Source of the DNA: Phycomyces blakesleeanus NRRL 1555(-)
Taxonomy: Eukaryota; Mucoromycota; Mucoromycetes; Mucorales; Phycomycetaceae
Reading direction: 5' to 3'
Length of the DNA: 64,000 nt
NCBI RefSeq assembly: GCF_001638985.1
Contig: NW_017265134.1
Location: 2,766,131-2,830,130 of the forward strand
The position numbers and the translations under genes are program-made. Positions 23,880-35,500 of this stretch are shown here, one piece after another. The notes beneath the pieces were generated by a model. That model saw only the letters and a list, made by a program, of their open reading frames with translations, had not been told where the DNA came from and did not search any database. Each line of letters begins with the position of its first letter. Within the stretch, counting starts at the first letter, position 1.

Positions 23880-24229
23880 TGTATTATATAAAAAATATTT
23901 TACTTTTTTTTAAGTATATAATACTTTTGATATAAATATTTTTTGAGTGTAATTTACAATGATATTAAAGACGCATAAAATGCAGAGGGAAAAGTGATGC
24001 TGGTACAATTTTACAGTTAAAAAAAACAGATTAAAAATTACAACCAAAAATAAAATATAATTTTTAATTTTTATTTTTTTGAAAATTTAACAACACTAAT
24101 AAAACTATATTAAATTATCAAATTGGCAGTCTTTTGCAGTGTTATATATGGCATTCACAATCAAAACTTTTGGAAATCATTGGGCTCTTTTGATCATTGT
24201 TTCATTTGTGAAAAAAATATGTGTCAGTC
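23880..24229. other. Non-coding AT-rich gap
   Basis: Homopolymer-rich A/T sequence with nothing recognisable. Confidence 0.5.
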
Positions 24230-24880
24230 TGTTTGTTTCATTGGACTTTTACAGAACCGTGAATCACTTTGCTTCTATATTCTTAATTAGTGTCGTAGCA
24301 GCATAGTTTGACTCATCATCTTCACGTGAAGCACTATACTTCAGATTGTTGATGTTGCTAATTCTGATTTTTCTCATATCAGTAACCTTATCACTGATAG
24401 CTTTTTGAATATCATGAGCTTTTGCATGGTTTTCCAATATTATCTTAGCAATATTGGCATCTGCGGGAGTTAGGAGAGACATTCTTACTTGATGGGAAGA
24501 AGCCAAGTACTTGGGGTAATAGGGTAGCTGTGGCAATGTTAATTGTCGCCATTGGCAGGCAAAGGAAGATATCTGTTGCTATTCTTCTTATAAAAGAATC
24601 TTAAAATATATGGGCATCCAGTGAGAGAAGAGTTTGACACCTTCTTTCTTTTATCCTCACTAATGTTACACTTGTTGTAATAGGTGCCAGCCTTTGCACA
24701 AGCAAGATGAAGTGTGAGAAATTTTCTATTTTTAATCTTGATAGTAAAATTATTAGAAAGGGCATAGTTGTTTACAGCCTGAAGGACACTCTATTTATCA
24801 GGGTAACCATTTTCAGGGAATGAAAGAGTTGTTTTAACTGAATACATCTGTTCAATGGGGGTAGCAAAGTTGTTGTTCAT
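24230..24880 (-). pseudogene. FAR1-type DNA-binding domain fragment
   Basis: From ATG 24,880 on the minus strand: MNNNFATPIEQ, FPENGYPDK, a stop, then LQAVNNYALSNNFTIKIKN, the CAKAGTYYNK Cys block and SSLTGCPYILRFFYKK. This parallels the N-terminus of the protein at 45,868 (YALANNFALVIKNGKP, CSKGGHYKN, IGCPYLLKVSY). A second frame holds the following linker up to IKNIEAK at 24,264. The DDE core is absent, so this is the 5' piece of a FAR1-MULE. Confidence 0.7.
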
Positions 24881-25077
24881 GTTTAATAAAAGAATACTGT
24901 GTTTATATAAGTATTTTTATTGATTCATGTACGCAATGTAGGCAATGTACATAATGTAAAAAAGACATTATATCCTGTTATTTGCAAAGATTATTTTTTA
25001 TTCTTACAACTAAATGTCAATGACTTTAAAAAGGGGGTGTTTCTATTTTTCCTGAGAAATTGGAATGCTCTAAAGAT

Positions 25078-25262
25078 GGGGACAGGGGGTGTGCCTATAA
25101 TGATGAACCAGTATGTGCTTATAAACAATGGGGACAGGGGTGTGCTTATAAAGGATGGGGATGGGGGGTTCTTTAAGATACTTTATAGCCAGACCTTGGA
25201 CTAGCAGTTATCTTAAATTGTGCGATGCTGTTACCCCCCATCCCCATAGGCAAAAACCCCCG
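25078..25262. other. G-run and C-run segment
   Basis: Runs of four to six G (25,078-25,170) with short spacers, then a C-run block (25,234-25,268). GGGGACAGGGGG on one side resembles the reverse complement of the C block, suggesting degenerate inverted ends. G-quadruplex potential exists on both strands. No gene. Confidence 0.5.
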
Positions 25263-25554
25263 CGTCCCCTAAGATTGCTGTTTTTTTGTCTAAATGATGA
25301 TCTAAAATGGAATATAATGACTATATGTATCAAGAGTATGGAGTATACACTCATTATTTCTATTCAAATATAATTGACAGACTAAGAAGGGTTATTGTTA
25401 CTCAGTAAAACAATACTTACTTTATGATTTTAAGCTTCTATTTATCTGGTATAAGTATACTAGATATCTCACAGGTAACATTCCTAAAACCACACAGAAA
25501 CTGCGGCTTTAAACTCAATATTTGAATACTTTCTACTCAATGAAATCATATAAT

Positions 25555-25800
25555 TTTTGTAGTGATAATAGCTGATCTAATATATATATAGATCAGTGAT
25601 AATGGATCTGATATATATAGACTAATAACAATAGCTTTGATATATATATAGATCAATAATAGTGGATCTGATATGTATACAGACTGATAATAATATATCT
25701 GATATATATATATAGACTGATGATAGTGAATCAGATATATATGTAGATGAATAACAGTCAATCTGTACTATATATATATTTATCACATCCAATTTACTAC
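25555..25800. repeat. 31-bp AT-rich minisatellite, array 1
   Basis: About seven units; GATCTGATATATATAG-like blocks begin at 25,574, 25,605, 25,635, 25,665, 25,697, 25,730 and 25,761 (spacing 30-33 bp). Confidence 0.88.
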
Positions 25801-26120
25801 TTATATAAGTTAATAAAATATAATATATAATCAATATTAGCCAATAACATTTGATTTATCACTAATATTAGCCTATAACATCTTATCTATCTCTGATATT
25901 AGTCAATACCATTAGATCTATTACATTATATATATTCACACTTGTCAATATCCAAGTCATATCTGATCATCTCGTTAAATATAAGTTACATACTCTAATC
26001 ATATTTAATTTTTAATTTTATATATATTCACAACTCTTTTATAATCTTTATATATATATATATATAATATATAAATACATCAAAATTATAATAAATATTA
26101 ATAAGTTGACTTGTTCATAT
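25801..26120. other. Non-coding AT-rich gap
   Basis: Continues with looser minisatellite-like words, then (TA)n runs. No gene. Confidence 0.45.
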
Positions 26121-26523
26121 TGTTATGTATGAGATAAAAATAAGATATAAAATAAAGCAAGTGCAGACGAGAGTATGGTGAGACTTTGTTTTATTAGAAG
26201 AAGTGAAAGAATCAGAAAAGAGATGTTGTTCTATTGCTATTAGTATTGTGTGTTTATATAGACATTGTATTTAGCTTGGTGATGATATGATGATATCATA
26301 TAATGTCTGTTTCTCTACTATTATCTTCTATGATTTAGTTCTTATGTTTTTAGTGTTATTGACTAGAGTCTTAGTATTTGTCTTAGTATGTTCTTTATGT
26401 AATTTCCTTATATAAGGGAAGGTATATCTTTTAGTATTGTTACTAGTTGTTGGTAACTCAATGTACATATTTATTGAGTGTCTGTACTTTTAATTTAAAT
26501 CTACGATTATATTGGATACAACA
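26121..26523. repeat. Solo LTR, family 3
   Basis: 403 bp, ends TGTTATGTATG and GGATACAACA, flanked by the 5-bp direct repeat CATAT (26,116-26,120 and 26,524-26,528). No second copy in the window, so the call rests on the TG...CA ends and the target duplication. Confidence 0.75.
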
Positions 26524-27130
26524 CATATATTTTTTTCTTGATCTATATAATAATATTTTGATTTTTATAAGAAAACTAGTAAAAAAATATGAAAATTAAT
26601 TTTTATTAATTTTGTACTTGCTCTTGACATATTTTAATACTTTTATACTATACTACTAAATTTTCTTTATATAGCAAAAAAAATTAAAAAATTATTACTT
26701 AGTAAGAATTTGAACTTTCATTAGAAGAAATATATTTAATTATTGTTGGAACTGCTTTTTGATAGTTTAAGATTAAATTTTTTTCTATGCCAAGCTTTTA
26801 CATAGTTGCTATTTATATAACCTATCTTCCCACACTAAAAATGCCAAGACTTCTCACACTAATTATTTTCAGACTAATCAAAATAGGAAATTTTTCCAGA
26901 AAAAAGCTATTCTTTATCATTTTTTCTCACAAATTCAATTATATTGTTTACGTAGATCATTTATGTAAGATTATGTATGATTATGCACGTTATATAACAA
27001 GTATAGCCAAAAGTTACCAATTTTTTTCAGCAATTCAATCATATTGTTTATGTTACGCAAATATGAATAATGATATATGTTACATAAACTTTATTTTTTA
27101 TATTTTTAATATATATTTATATATAAATAT
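26524..27130. other. Non-coding AT-rich gap
   Basis: Very AT-rich between the LTR and the second minisatellite. Open frames here have low-complexity composition, and I do not call them genes. Confidence 0.5.
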
Positions 27131-27189
27131 CTAAGATTATGCAATATTATATAAGTTAACAACAGTCAATTCACACTATATGTAAATCA

Positions 27190-27430
27190 ATTATAGATAA
27201 TCTTATATATATATAAGTTAATTATGATTGATTAGCTTGTATATATAATATAATTATAGTCAATCTTATATATATAAGCTGATGACAGCCAATCTGGTAT
27301 ATATATAAACTATTGAGAGCATATCTTATATATGTATAAGCTGATGACAGGCAATCTAATAAATATATAAGCTGATGACTGCCAATCTGGTATATATATA
27401 AATTATTGATAACCAATCTCATACATATAT
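27190..27430. repeat. 31-bp AT-rich minisatellite, array 2
   Basis: AATCT words recur at about 27,199, 27,231, 27,262, 27,291, 27,322, 27,353, 27,384 and 27,415, spacing 29-32 bp. The consensus holds TATATATAAGCTGATGACAG. Related to array 1 by period and by the TATATATA-GACTGATGA-type core. Ends directly at the CACTA-like element. Confidence 0.9.
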
Positions 27431-27486
27431 AATACTGCAAAAAAAAATGTCTGATTCCCATACGTGATAGGATGTAAAATTCTGTG

Positions 27487-28600
27487 TGATTTTTGAAATA
27501 TATTCTGAATATTATACAACACCTCAGAATGATAGGAAAACTAGCTACTAAATATTAAACACCTAGATTCTATGGATAGAATGGGTCTGTGCGCAGTCAT
27601 AGAGTTTTGTTATATCTCATTATATCCAAAACCTTAATTGAATTCCAAGTTTTTTTTTCTAGTAAAATGTTACATTTATTTTGTGTATTGCCTATTTATT
27701 CTTGTGTCGGACTCATTCAAAAAGGTGTATATTTCAACAATCTTCTGATGATAACTCAACTATCTTCTGGCAAGTATCAATCTTATTGAACGAGTACTCC
27801 ATTTACAATTTGAATTTCATTATTTGATTGATCAAAAAATATACTTCTTGTACTTTTATTTAAAAATAGTTTATGGGAAATAGTTTACAAATAGGTTTTT
27901 ATTTTATCTTATTAAAAAAATCTTAAAATAGGTTCTCTAATAATGGGCCTTGGATAGTTGGCATTTGGTCTGGGCATTTCATCCAGACATTTGACATTGG
28001 GTCTTTGTTTTGCATTCTCAGTTTTGGGTTCTTGATTTTGGGTACTGCAATTCTACTTTGGTCATTAATAATATTTCTTACCTTTTGGGATAAATAAATG
28101 GGAATACTGCAATATCTTTTTGAATATTAAGGGAAGAGGCAGAATCTTGGGATGACCAAAATCGATTTTGTCATTTTCAAAACATGTGTATACAGATCAG
28201 ATTTATTCTTTGGAAATAGAGGATAATATTGCTACGGATAGCATTTATATAATTGTTGGTGTACTCCAAGTATTTCTAATAGAAAGGAAAAAAAATACGA
28301 TTAGTATGAGAGAATAATAATTATAAAGTCTTGCTTATCAGAAAAAGTGATTCTTTGGCATTCTTTTAATGCGTGCGTACAAAAGAGAGATAGAGAAAAT
28401 CTAATAAATTCAAAATGATAATGAAGAAAGTATAATGTTAATACAGTACTGAAAAGAAATGTTTTGCCCATTTTAACATCCGCCATGAATGGTAAAGAAG
28501 ATATCACAACTTCAAATTCCTTTCTAAAGATGTATAATACGTATTGAAATATAATACTTGGAACAATAAAAGTGAAAGACATATATATTAATAATGTAAA
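27487..28600. other. Non-coding interior of the CACTA-like element
   Basis: No gene recognised between the left TIR and the inserted Tc1. Some G/T-rich low-complexity words (27,950-28,080). Confidence 0.45.
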
Positions 28601-28627
28601 AAAAAAGATACAGTTTTAATAGCGGAT

Positions 28628-29676
28628 TCACTTAAATTTCTTTTTCTTAAGTAAGGCCAATCGATTTGGCATATTCAAGCAGCATCTTCTACAAGTTTTT
28701 GCTGATATTTTGTTCCACTCTTCCAACAAAGCAGCCTTCAGCTCATTCAGAGAATTTGGTCTGGGGCGTCTTGCTCTGATTCTGTGATCAATGATTCCCC
28801 ATATATTCTCAATGGGGCTAAGGTCAGGGCTGTTGGGTGGCCATTGCAAAACATCAATATCATGTTCTTTCTTGAACTTTCCTGCAACTTTTTATTTATG
28901 CGCCTTGACATTATCTTCCTGGAACTTGTAGCTACCGCTGCTAGGTACTGTAAGAGCATGCGAGAATAGAAGAAAATGATTTTGAAGAACTTCTACATAT
29001 CTTGGACCATCCATGTTTTCATCTACGAAAACAAGTGGACTAAGTCCTCCTGACCAGATACACCCCCAGACCATAACTGATCCACCATTTCCTTGCACCT
29101 TTGGGACAAAGTGATCCATATCAAATCTCTCACCAGTTTTGCGCCAGAGTTTTCTGCTTGATTTTTTTTATACAGCACAAATGACGACTCATCACTCCAG
29201 ATAGCTGTTTCCCACTGTTTATTCCAGTCTTTCATGGTTTTGTACCAAGCTCGGCATTTGGCAATGTGTGTCATGGTAAGAAAAGACTTTGACACAGGTT
29301 TACGACAAAAATAGTCCATACTGTGCAAAGCTTTACGCATGGTAATCTTGCTGACATTCTTTCCCGTGTCAGCACTAGCATCATCAACAAGATCATCTAA
29401 CATTGACCACCTGTCTTTTTTGAGATTCAAGACAATACGTCTTTTGTCTCTAGGTGTGAGGATCTGTGGTCTTCCAGAATACTTTCTGTTATCGGCAGTT
29501 CCTCTTTCTTTATATCTCTTTAAAAAATATTGAACTATTGATTTGGGTACATTCAGCTTGGCTGAAATGCTGGCAACATTATTTCCATCAAGTTGAAGAC
29601 CAAGGATCTTTCCTTTTGTCAAATCTTAAAGCACATTATAGGGCCCATGAGAGTTATTCTTTTGTGTGTTTGGCAT
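28628..29676 (-). pseudogene. Tc1-like transposase relic inserted in the CACTA element
   Basis: ATG at 29,676, an early stop, then a long frame: helix-turn-helix (ASISAKLNVPKSIVQYFLKR, YSGRPQILTPRDKRR), and IWSDESSFVLYKK with the first Asp. A frame change near 29,130 leads to KVQGNGGSVMVWGCIWSGG and QEDNVKAHK (second Asp), and a further break precedes LSPIENIWG with the Glu. All three acids are kept but indels break the frame. Possible element ends are TACAGTT at 28,609 and the TACAGTC complement near 29,789. Related to but clearly different from the Tc1 at 10 kb. Confidence 0.85.
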
Positions 29677-29789
29677 TATAGTAGATTTGTTAATTAGTTT
29701 TTTAAGACGTTGAAAAATATAAAATATAGGTTATAAAGCAAAGGTGCAAATAGCGCACCAGGGTGCAAAACATCTCTTTCTCAGACTGT

Positions 29790-30448
29790 ATAAGTGATTA
29801 GAAGATATTCTATTAAAGCTTACCATGTTTATTTCCATCATTAGCTTTTGATGGTTGTCATCATCATCGTTTTGCATCTAAAGATTAATAAGCTGATGAT
29901 TAGCATCGCGCAATAAAAGTTGTTTGCTTTCTTATTCACTTTTGTAAGCCAGTATGTTATGTTAACTCATGCAGGAAGCCCTACATAATAAAGACGATAG
30001 AAGTTTTTTAGTGTTAATAATCATGTAAAATAAAGTAAAAAGAAAATATTAAGTAATTACCATAGTGTAGAAAAAGAAGCAAAAGTAAACAGTATAAGAG
30101 AAAGTGAGAGAACAAAAAAAAAGAAAATAAAAAACAAATTGTAAGAGTAGTGAATAAGCTCATTCTGTTCTCAGAATTTATTAAGGTCTATTATAATTTA
30201 AAACGTGTGTCCCTATAATTTTTTCTTTTGTTGCTGTACACCCAAGAAGTATTGGGACATATAAATACTACTTCTATTTGCCAGATTATTATATCCTCCC
30301 TCACATTTTATTAGAAACCTCACATACTATTACTGTGCTTTACCATGTATGTTTGTATAATTAAAATAATATTTCATAATATTCTTCTATATATGCTTTA
30401 TTTATTTATATTTATTTATTTTTTAAAAAATATGTAAATATCTGTAGC
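29790..30448. other. Non-coding interior of the CACTA-like element
   Basis: AT-rich with no coding signal. Presumed 5' flank of the accessory gene. Confidence 0.45.
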
Positions 30449-31712
30449 ATGCCTTCCAATGCCACTAGAAAATCAGGATGCAAAGGCAAACAGAATGCCT
30501 GAGAAACACTTAGCCATGTTGCTGCCGGCCGGATTGAGCAACGTGAGATTACTCCAAGAGTATCGCCACTTGCAGCTGGTCCAAGTGGGGCAGAGGCTCC
30601 TGGAATGACTGTCGAGTCCCTAACGCAGGTTATGGCAGCCATCAACATGATGTACGATTGTACTGTTGAAGCCAACACTGGAATTCGTTTTCTGGTCAAT
30701 GCTCATAACCAAGCCATTGCCCATCAAGCTCTTGTTGCATCTTCTGTAACTCAGGGAGTAACTGCTGCCAATGTGTCTACAAATAGACATACCAAAGGCG
30801 AAATGCGTGCAATTGTTCTGATATGATTTTTTCTGGCTTCATGCTTTAACACACTACCTAAATAATAATAATAATAATCATATAGAATCTCATCAATGGG
30901 AGAATGTGGGCAAGAAACTTCCATTTGGATGATCCTGAGTTTGTTGCTGAAAATGAAAGCTGTAGGCGATGGAACACAGATGAGAGGATCGATCATCCTG
31001 ACAATGTTGAGGTGATTAATTACCTCCGACAGTATATCATTGCCCAGCCTCGCACAGCTGGGTTCTGGGAGGATATGATAGTGCAGAAAATAAAAAACAA
31101 TTACAAGACATGTTTTTGTGCTGTCAACACAACCCCCGAGCAAGCATCTTCCAAAAGGTACAATAATTGTATCAACAGCCATCGCATTGAGGTAAAATTA
31201 CAAACAAACAAAAAAGAAATTAAATATTTTGCATTCTGTTCTAATCATTTTAAAATATATCTAGATTCACTTGCATTGTGTTGATACATACATTAACAAT
31301 TGGCTAGCAATTGATACTGAGATAGGATACAAGCCAGGTAACCCTGATGAGATGGCATACTTGCATCTCCTTGAGAAGAGTGTGATGTCTGATGGTGAAT
31401 TGGAAGATGAGGACGTCACTCATATAATCCGTGTGCAGGTTTTGCAGGTTGCTCGTCCTAGTTGGAGAAGTGCTGAGATAATTTTTTTAAAGGTGTACAT
31501 TATAATATATTTCTATAAAAAGATGACTGTACAGAAATAAACTAACTAATTATACATAGCTGAATAGGCTTATTCAGTTCATTGATTTCTTGGCAGCAGA
31601 GAATGACAAGAAGATTGCAACACTACAATCAAAGCAAAGAATGCCCAGATACCTAAAAACCATTGCGGTCACTCCTGTCCCTGGTCACCTGACCGCGATC
31701 CTTCCTGTCTGA
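30449..31712 (+). pseudogene. CACTA-element accessory gene (convergent to transposase)
   Basis: ATG at 30,449 with an early TGA (after KGKQNA). Otherwise a multi-exon protein. Exon 1 contains EITPRVSPLAAGPSG and a helical stretch to TNRHTKGEM. A gap with an unusual GTGCAA donor follows, then WARNFHLDDPEFVAENES and YLRQYIIAQPRTAGFWED. An intron at 31,192-31,264 has clean GTAAAA and CTAG borders. Then comes an acidic DGELEDEDVTH and ARPSWRSAE, and a last exon with LNRLIQFIDFLAAENDKK ending at 31,712. The PSWRS block is one I associate with unnamed proteins next to Tnp2-type transposases in Mucoromycota. No enzymatic motif is visible; a role as a DNA-binding helper, as TnpA is in CACTA elements, is an inference. 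Confidence 0.6.
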
Positions 31713-31820
31713 GCAATTCAAAACCAATAAAAACAAACAATTTGCTCTCTTTTTTTTCACTGTCATATTAAAAAAATTGAATAATATTATTAGAAAGAAA
31801 AGAAGGGATAATTATATATT

Positions 31821-34800
31821 TTAAAAGTAAAGTTTTCTAGGCAAAGGAACAATAAGTTTTTTGCTGATATTTTGTAATGTTGTATGATCAACAATTACAA
31901 CAGGAAGGAGAATTCGGTGCACTGGCAAGATTCTTTGAAAGTCAGGCAAAGAAAACGCAACATCCCATATTTCTATGCCTGCAATTTTTCTACTTGTCTC
32001 CTTGGAAGCCTTATACTATTTTACATAAGCAAATGTATGTTGGCTACTTTGGGGTGTTCTGTGATGTAGAGTAGAAACAAGTGGACTAAATGAATGAACA
32101 AATAGGTACTGAATCTCTCTGACATATGCATACTTTGCTCTATTTCGACCTTTTATGAACATTGCTTGTATATATGATCCTCTTCCATTTGTACCTCTAC
32201 TTCCCTTGAATGTCTAGCCAAGGAAGTTGACGGATTTGAGCGTTTCAATCCAGTCATTGACGAAAGCTGTATCTTGAATCACGTCTTTGCAACTGAAGAT
32301 GGTGGGATCATTGTAAACAGCTTGGTAATATCCTACCAAACAATCATACTCCTGTCTTGGCATCATCTCATACGCTTTTTTTTGCAAGGGCAGCGCTGAT
32401 AGCGGCAAAGGCTGATTACCACGAATTGACAAGTTCGGATTTTTGGCAGCATCAAGAAAGTCTGGTAGAGAGAACCAATTGTACAAGATGGTGCTAGTTG
32501 TAGAATCAGCAGGACTATAACCAGTTACCAATTTATCGAAGATGCCAGAGAAATTGAATGGACCATGTTGTGGTGGTTGAAGTTGAAGAAGTTTTTAAGA
32601 GGAAGAATTGAAGATTTGAAATTAGGAACGAAGATTCGTGAGAACTTGTGTAGGTTTTGTTTATTGAGAAAGATTTTGTATCAAAGTTTGACCAGGTTCC
32701 TACACTGAACTACTACTGCTATTTATATTGTTTTGGATTGGGAAAATTATATGACTGGGGTCAGGTAATCGATCCTATCTGAGCCTTAATCAGAGCAACG
32801 TGATCTTGGGATAATTAATGTATGATTAATTATATAAATGTGTGTAGTCCCAATGAAGTATTAACATCAAAAGTAAATGTGTTTATGAGTTATAATTATG
32901 CTTATAATAATCCACTGATGTATCCCATATTATGGTGATATCATCATATGAAATATAATCACTATCACGCATGCTAAACCTGTGTGTTAAATAATAAAGT
33001 AATCGGTAGACACCTTTGACTGGAATAGCTGAGGCCTTATATTATTTCCTTCAGACTTATTCTCAATTACAGCAGTAGTCAATACTCATTTACAACAGAC
33101 CAGATGTCTTCAAGAAATTGCAAACAAAATCGCCTTTACGGGTATCTTTAATGAATGTTTTCATGTATGTCATTTCAAAGCCGCTCCTTCTGTTGGTATT
33201 GATATTTTTTAGGATGCTGTTATATCGCTCGAAACTAAAGAGCCAGTACCCATAAACAGGCCCAAAGTCCTTGATTGTGTTGCGAAGATGAAGATGGAGA
33301 TGCATGTTCGGAGATAACAGATCCTTGCTATACAACCTTTCACAACCTTTACCAAGCTTCTCAAGTGCTATGTGTGCTGATTGTACATCATCTTCGGAAA
33401 CATTTGGCTTGGTAAGAAAACGGCAGGCATTCACAAAAAACATCCAATTCTCAAACTTTTGCTTTGGTAGTACGCCTTGTAGAACCACTGGAGAGTATAC
33501 CAGACACCACGATTTCTACTCGTCTGTCTTCATAAAGGGAAATCCCTTTGAAATCTTTGATCTTAGCATGGTGTAATCAGGTGGCAATGTCATGTTTTCA
33601 ACGATTTTCTGCATGGCAATGAGTTTTTTATTGTCAATCAGACCATCTGCAACCCATTTCACCATCATTCTCTTGGCTGTGCCTAAGAAGTGATTGTGTA
33701 TTGGATCAATGATTGTGCAGCAGACAACGTTAAAGTACTGGAGACGATGCAGTTCGGACCAGCAAACACCATTTTCAACTTCAAGACGATGTCTCTCAGC
33801 TTCAGTGGTTGCATTCTTCCAGACCTCAGCATCCTTACAATTATCATTCTTAGTGCGAAGGAGCCACTTTGAGAAATCAAATCCAGAATAATTGACAGAG
33901 CTCGTTCCAGCTAATTGGGAGAATTGGCAATTACATTTGTGACATGCATTTGTACTGGTATGGGACATGAATCCACACACTTTTTGGGCAGCAGGGATGT
34001 CGCAGACAACCATAAACAGAGCAGCGCAGATGGTGGTACCATTTGGGCATTGATATGTCTGGACTCTGACTCCCTTGTATAACTTTTCTAATTTGTCAAC
34101 CAGCGGTCTGAGATACAAATTTATCTCAGATGTTTTTGTTTCTTTCAGACCTGGCATTAACCCAATGAGAATGACATTTTCTTTCTTGAATCTTACACTT
34201 CAAGGAAGATTGTTTACAGCCAGATAAATTGCACTACATGAATATGTCACACCATTGAATGGCTGGAACCAGTCAATGTTTAAGGTCAACATCAGTGAGC
34301 AGTTTCCATGAACAAAGGGAATTCCATTGGTGTCTTTCAAATCCTTCCACATCAAGCCATCGTACACATCGAACATAGTATTCTCAGCCTTTGGGCTATG
34401 GTTTCACAAGTCAATTTGGGTTTCAAAATCAGGCCAAGAAAAGAGAGCTTTGATTAAATTCTGAACAGAGTGATATACATATGTTCTTTTTGGAATGGAC
34501 GACTGATTTCCCGACTTGAACAAACTATTACCACACATTGAGTTATTTCCAAATTTATCAAAGATACAGAAGCGGGATGTTGATTCATCGTTCTCATATA
34601 TGCTGTGACATTTGCTACAAGAAATGTATTTCTTTATACTGTCTGTAAAGGTATTGAATCCTGCCATGCTTTTGAGACCAGGGATGCTAACTGAGAGACG
34701 GAATGGATCTCTGAAAAGCTCAAGTATTTTGTTCATGATGGCAATGAGAAGAATGGCGCCTTCATTGCCAACATACAAGGATACAAAGAGTGCAAGAACA

Positions 34801-35500
34801 TGTACTATAAAACGATGGATGAAACTCAATTCTGAGTTGAATTCAGAAAAGTTGTCTTTTTTTAAAAAAATTAATTTCTATTATTTGATACAGCAGAACC
34901 CAATATCCATTATGAAAGTATGCAAACCTTCACTATCAAGCATGTCATCCTCACTGGAATCGTCTTTGCAACCGTCAGAATCAAGATCAGAGTTAAACTC
35001 TTCATTTTCATAACCAAAGACAGCATCAGATTCTGAGAGAGGTAAGACTTGAATAGGCTCTTGTGTCTTCATGTCTACTTCTATACTGGTGTCCATTTCT
35101 ACCGAAATCATAAAAGAAGTTGGAGCAAATAAAAATAAAAATAAAAATATATATATTTACCATCAAAGTCATAATCCATATCATAATCATTGTCTATGGC
35201 CACCAAGTTCTGTTCATCATTATTGATAACTTCAGAAACATAGCTTACAGTAGTTTCGACTGATTCCTTAATAATCACTACATTACATATATTATTAAAT
35301 CGAAAATATAAATATAAATATAATTAAAACATAAAAAAAAATTCCCTACATCTATTATGAAAGATGTTCATTTCAGCATCGTCTCTTCTTTTATGAAAAT
35401 TAAATGTCTGTACAGACACTGTATCTGATCCTCCAAATCTTGTCTTGCAAACAGAACATTTGCATTCTTTTGTTTTGTTTGATTTATGGGTTGGTGCCAT
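31821..35500 (-). pseudogene. Tnp2-type (CACTA) transposase with DUF4218-like C-terminus
   Basis: Starts at ATG 35,500 with a zinc-finger-like N-terminus (CKCSVCKTRFGG, FNFHKRRDD). Short introns include one near 35,100-35,160. It then has an acidic DSDGCKDDSSEDD region, a CSKCHSIYEND pair, DWFQPFNGV, GLMPGLKET, DIPAAQKVCGF with a CHKCN pair, and IDPIHNHFLGTAKRM. DUF4218-like blocks are DFGPVYGYWLFSFERYN and FLPDFQRILPVHRI-type words. Stops occur near 34,200, at 32,214-32,216, and as a TAG at 32,016-32,018 where Trp is expected (VK-stop-YKAS). The solo LTR at 32,566-33,097 splits it. Removing the LTR plus one GACCA joins LKTSG to PFNFSGIFDKL in frame. Family assignment is firm, and the gene is dead. 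Confidence 0.85.
32566..33097. repeat. Solo LTR, family 2, with GACCA target duplication
   Basis: 532 bp, ends TGTTGTGGTGG and TTTACAACA, flanked by GACCA at 32,561-32,565 and 33,098-33,102. Inverted relative to the copy at 14,026-14,558. Confidence 0.95.

Noticed and set aside
26787..27134. 115-codon frame
   Set aside because: Low-complexity Phe/Ile/Tyr composition in extremely AT-rich DNA with no recognisable domain.
25555..27430. CRISPR-like array
   Set aside because: A regular 31-bp period without separate conserved repeats and unique spacers, in a eukaryotic setting; it is a simple minisatellite.
25546..27461. Tyr/Ile-rich frames over the AT-rich minisatellites
   Set aside because: Their repetitive translation is a by-product of the 31-bp unit; no start context or conserved motif.
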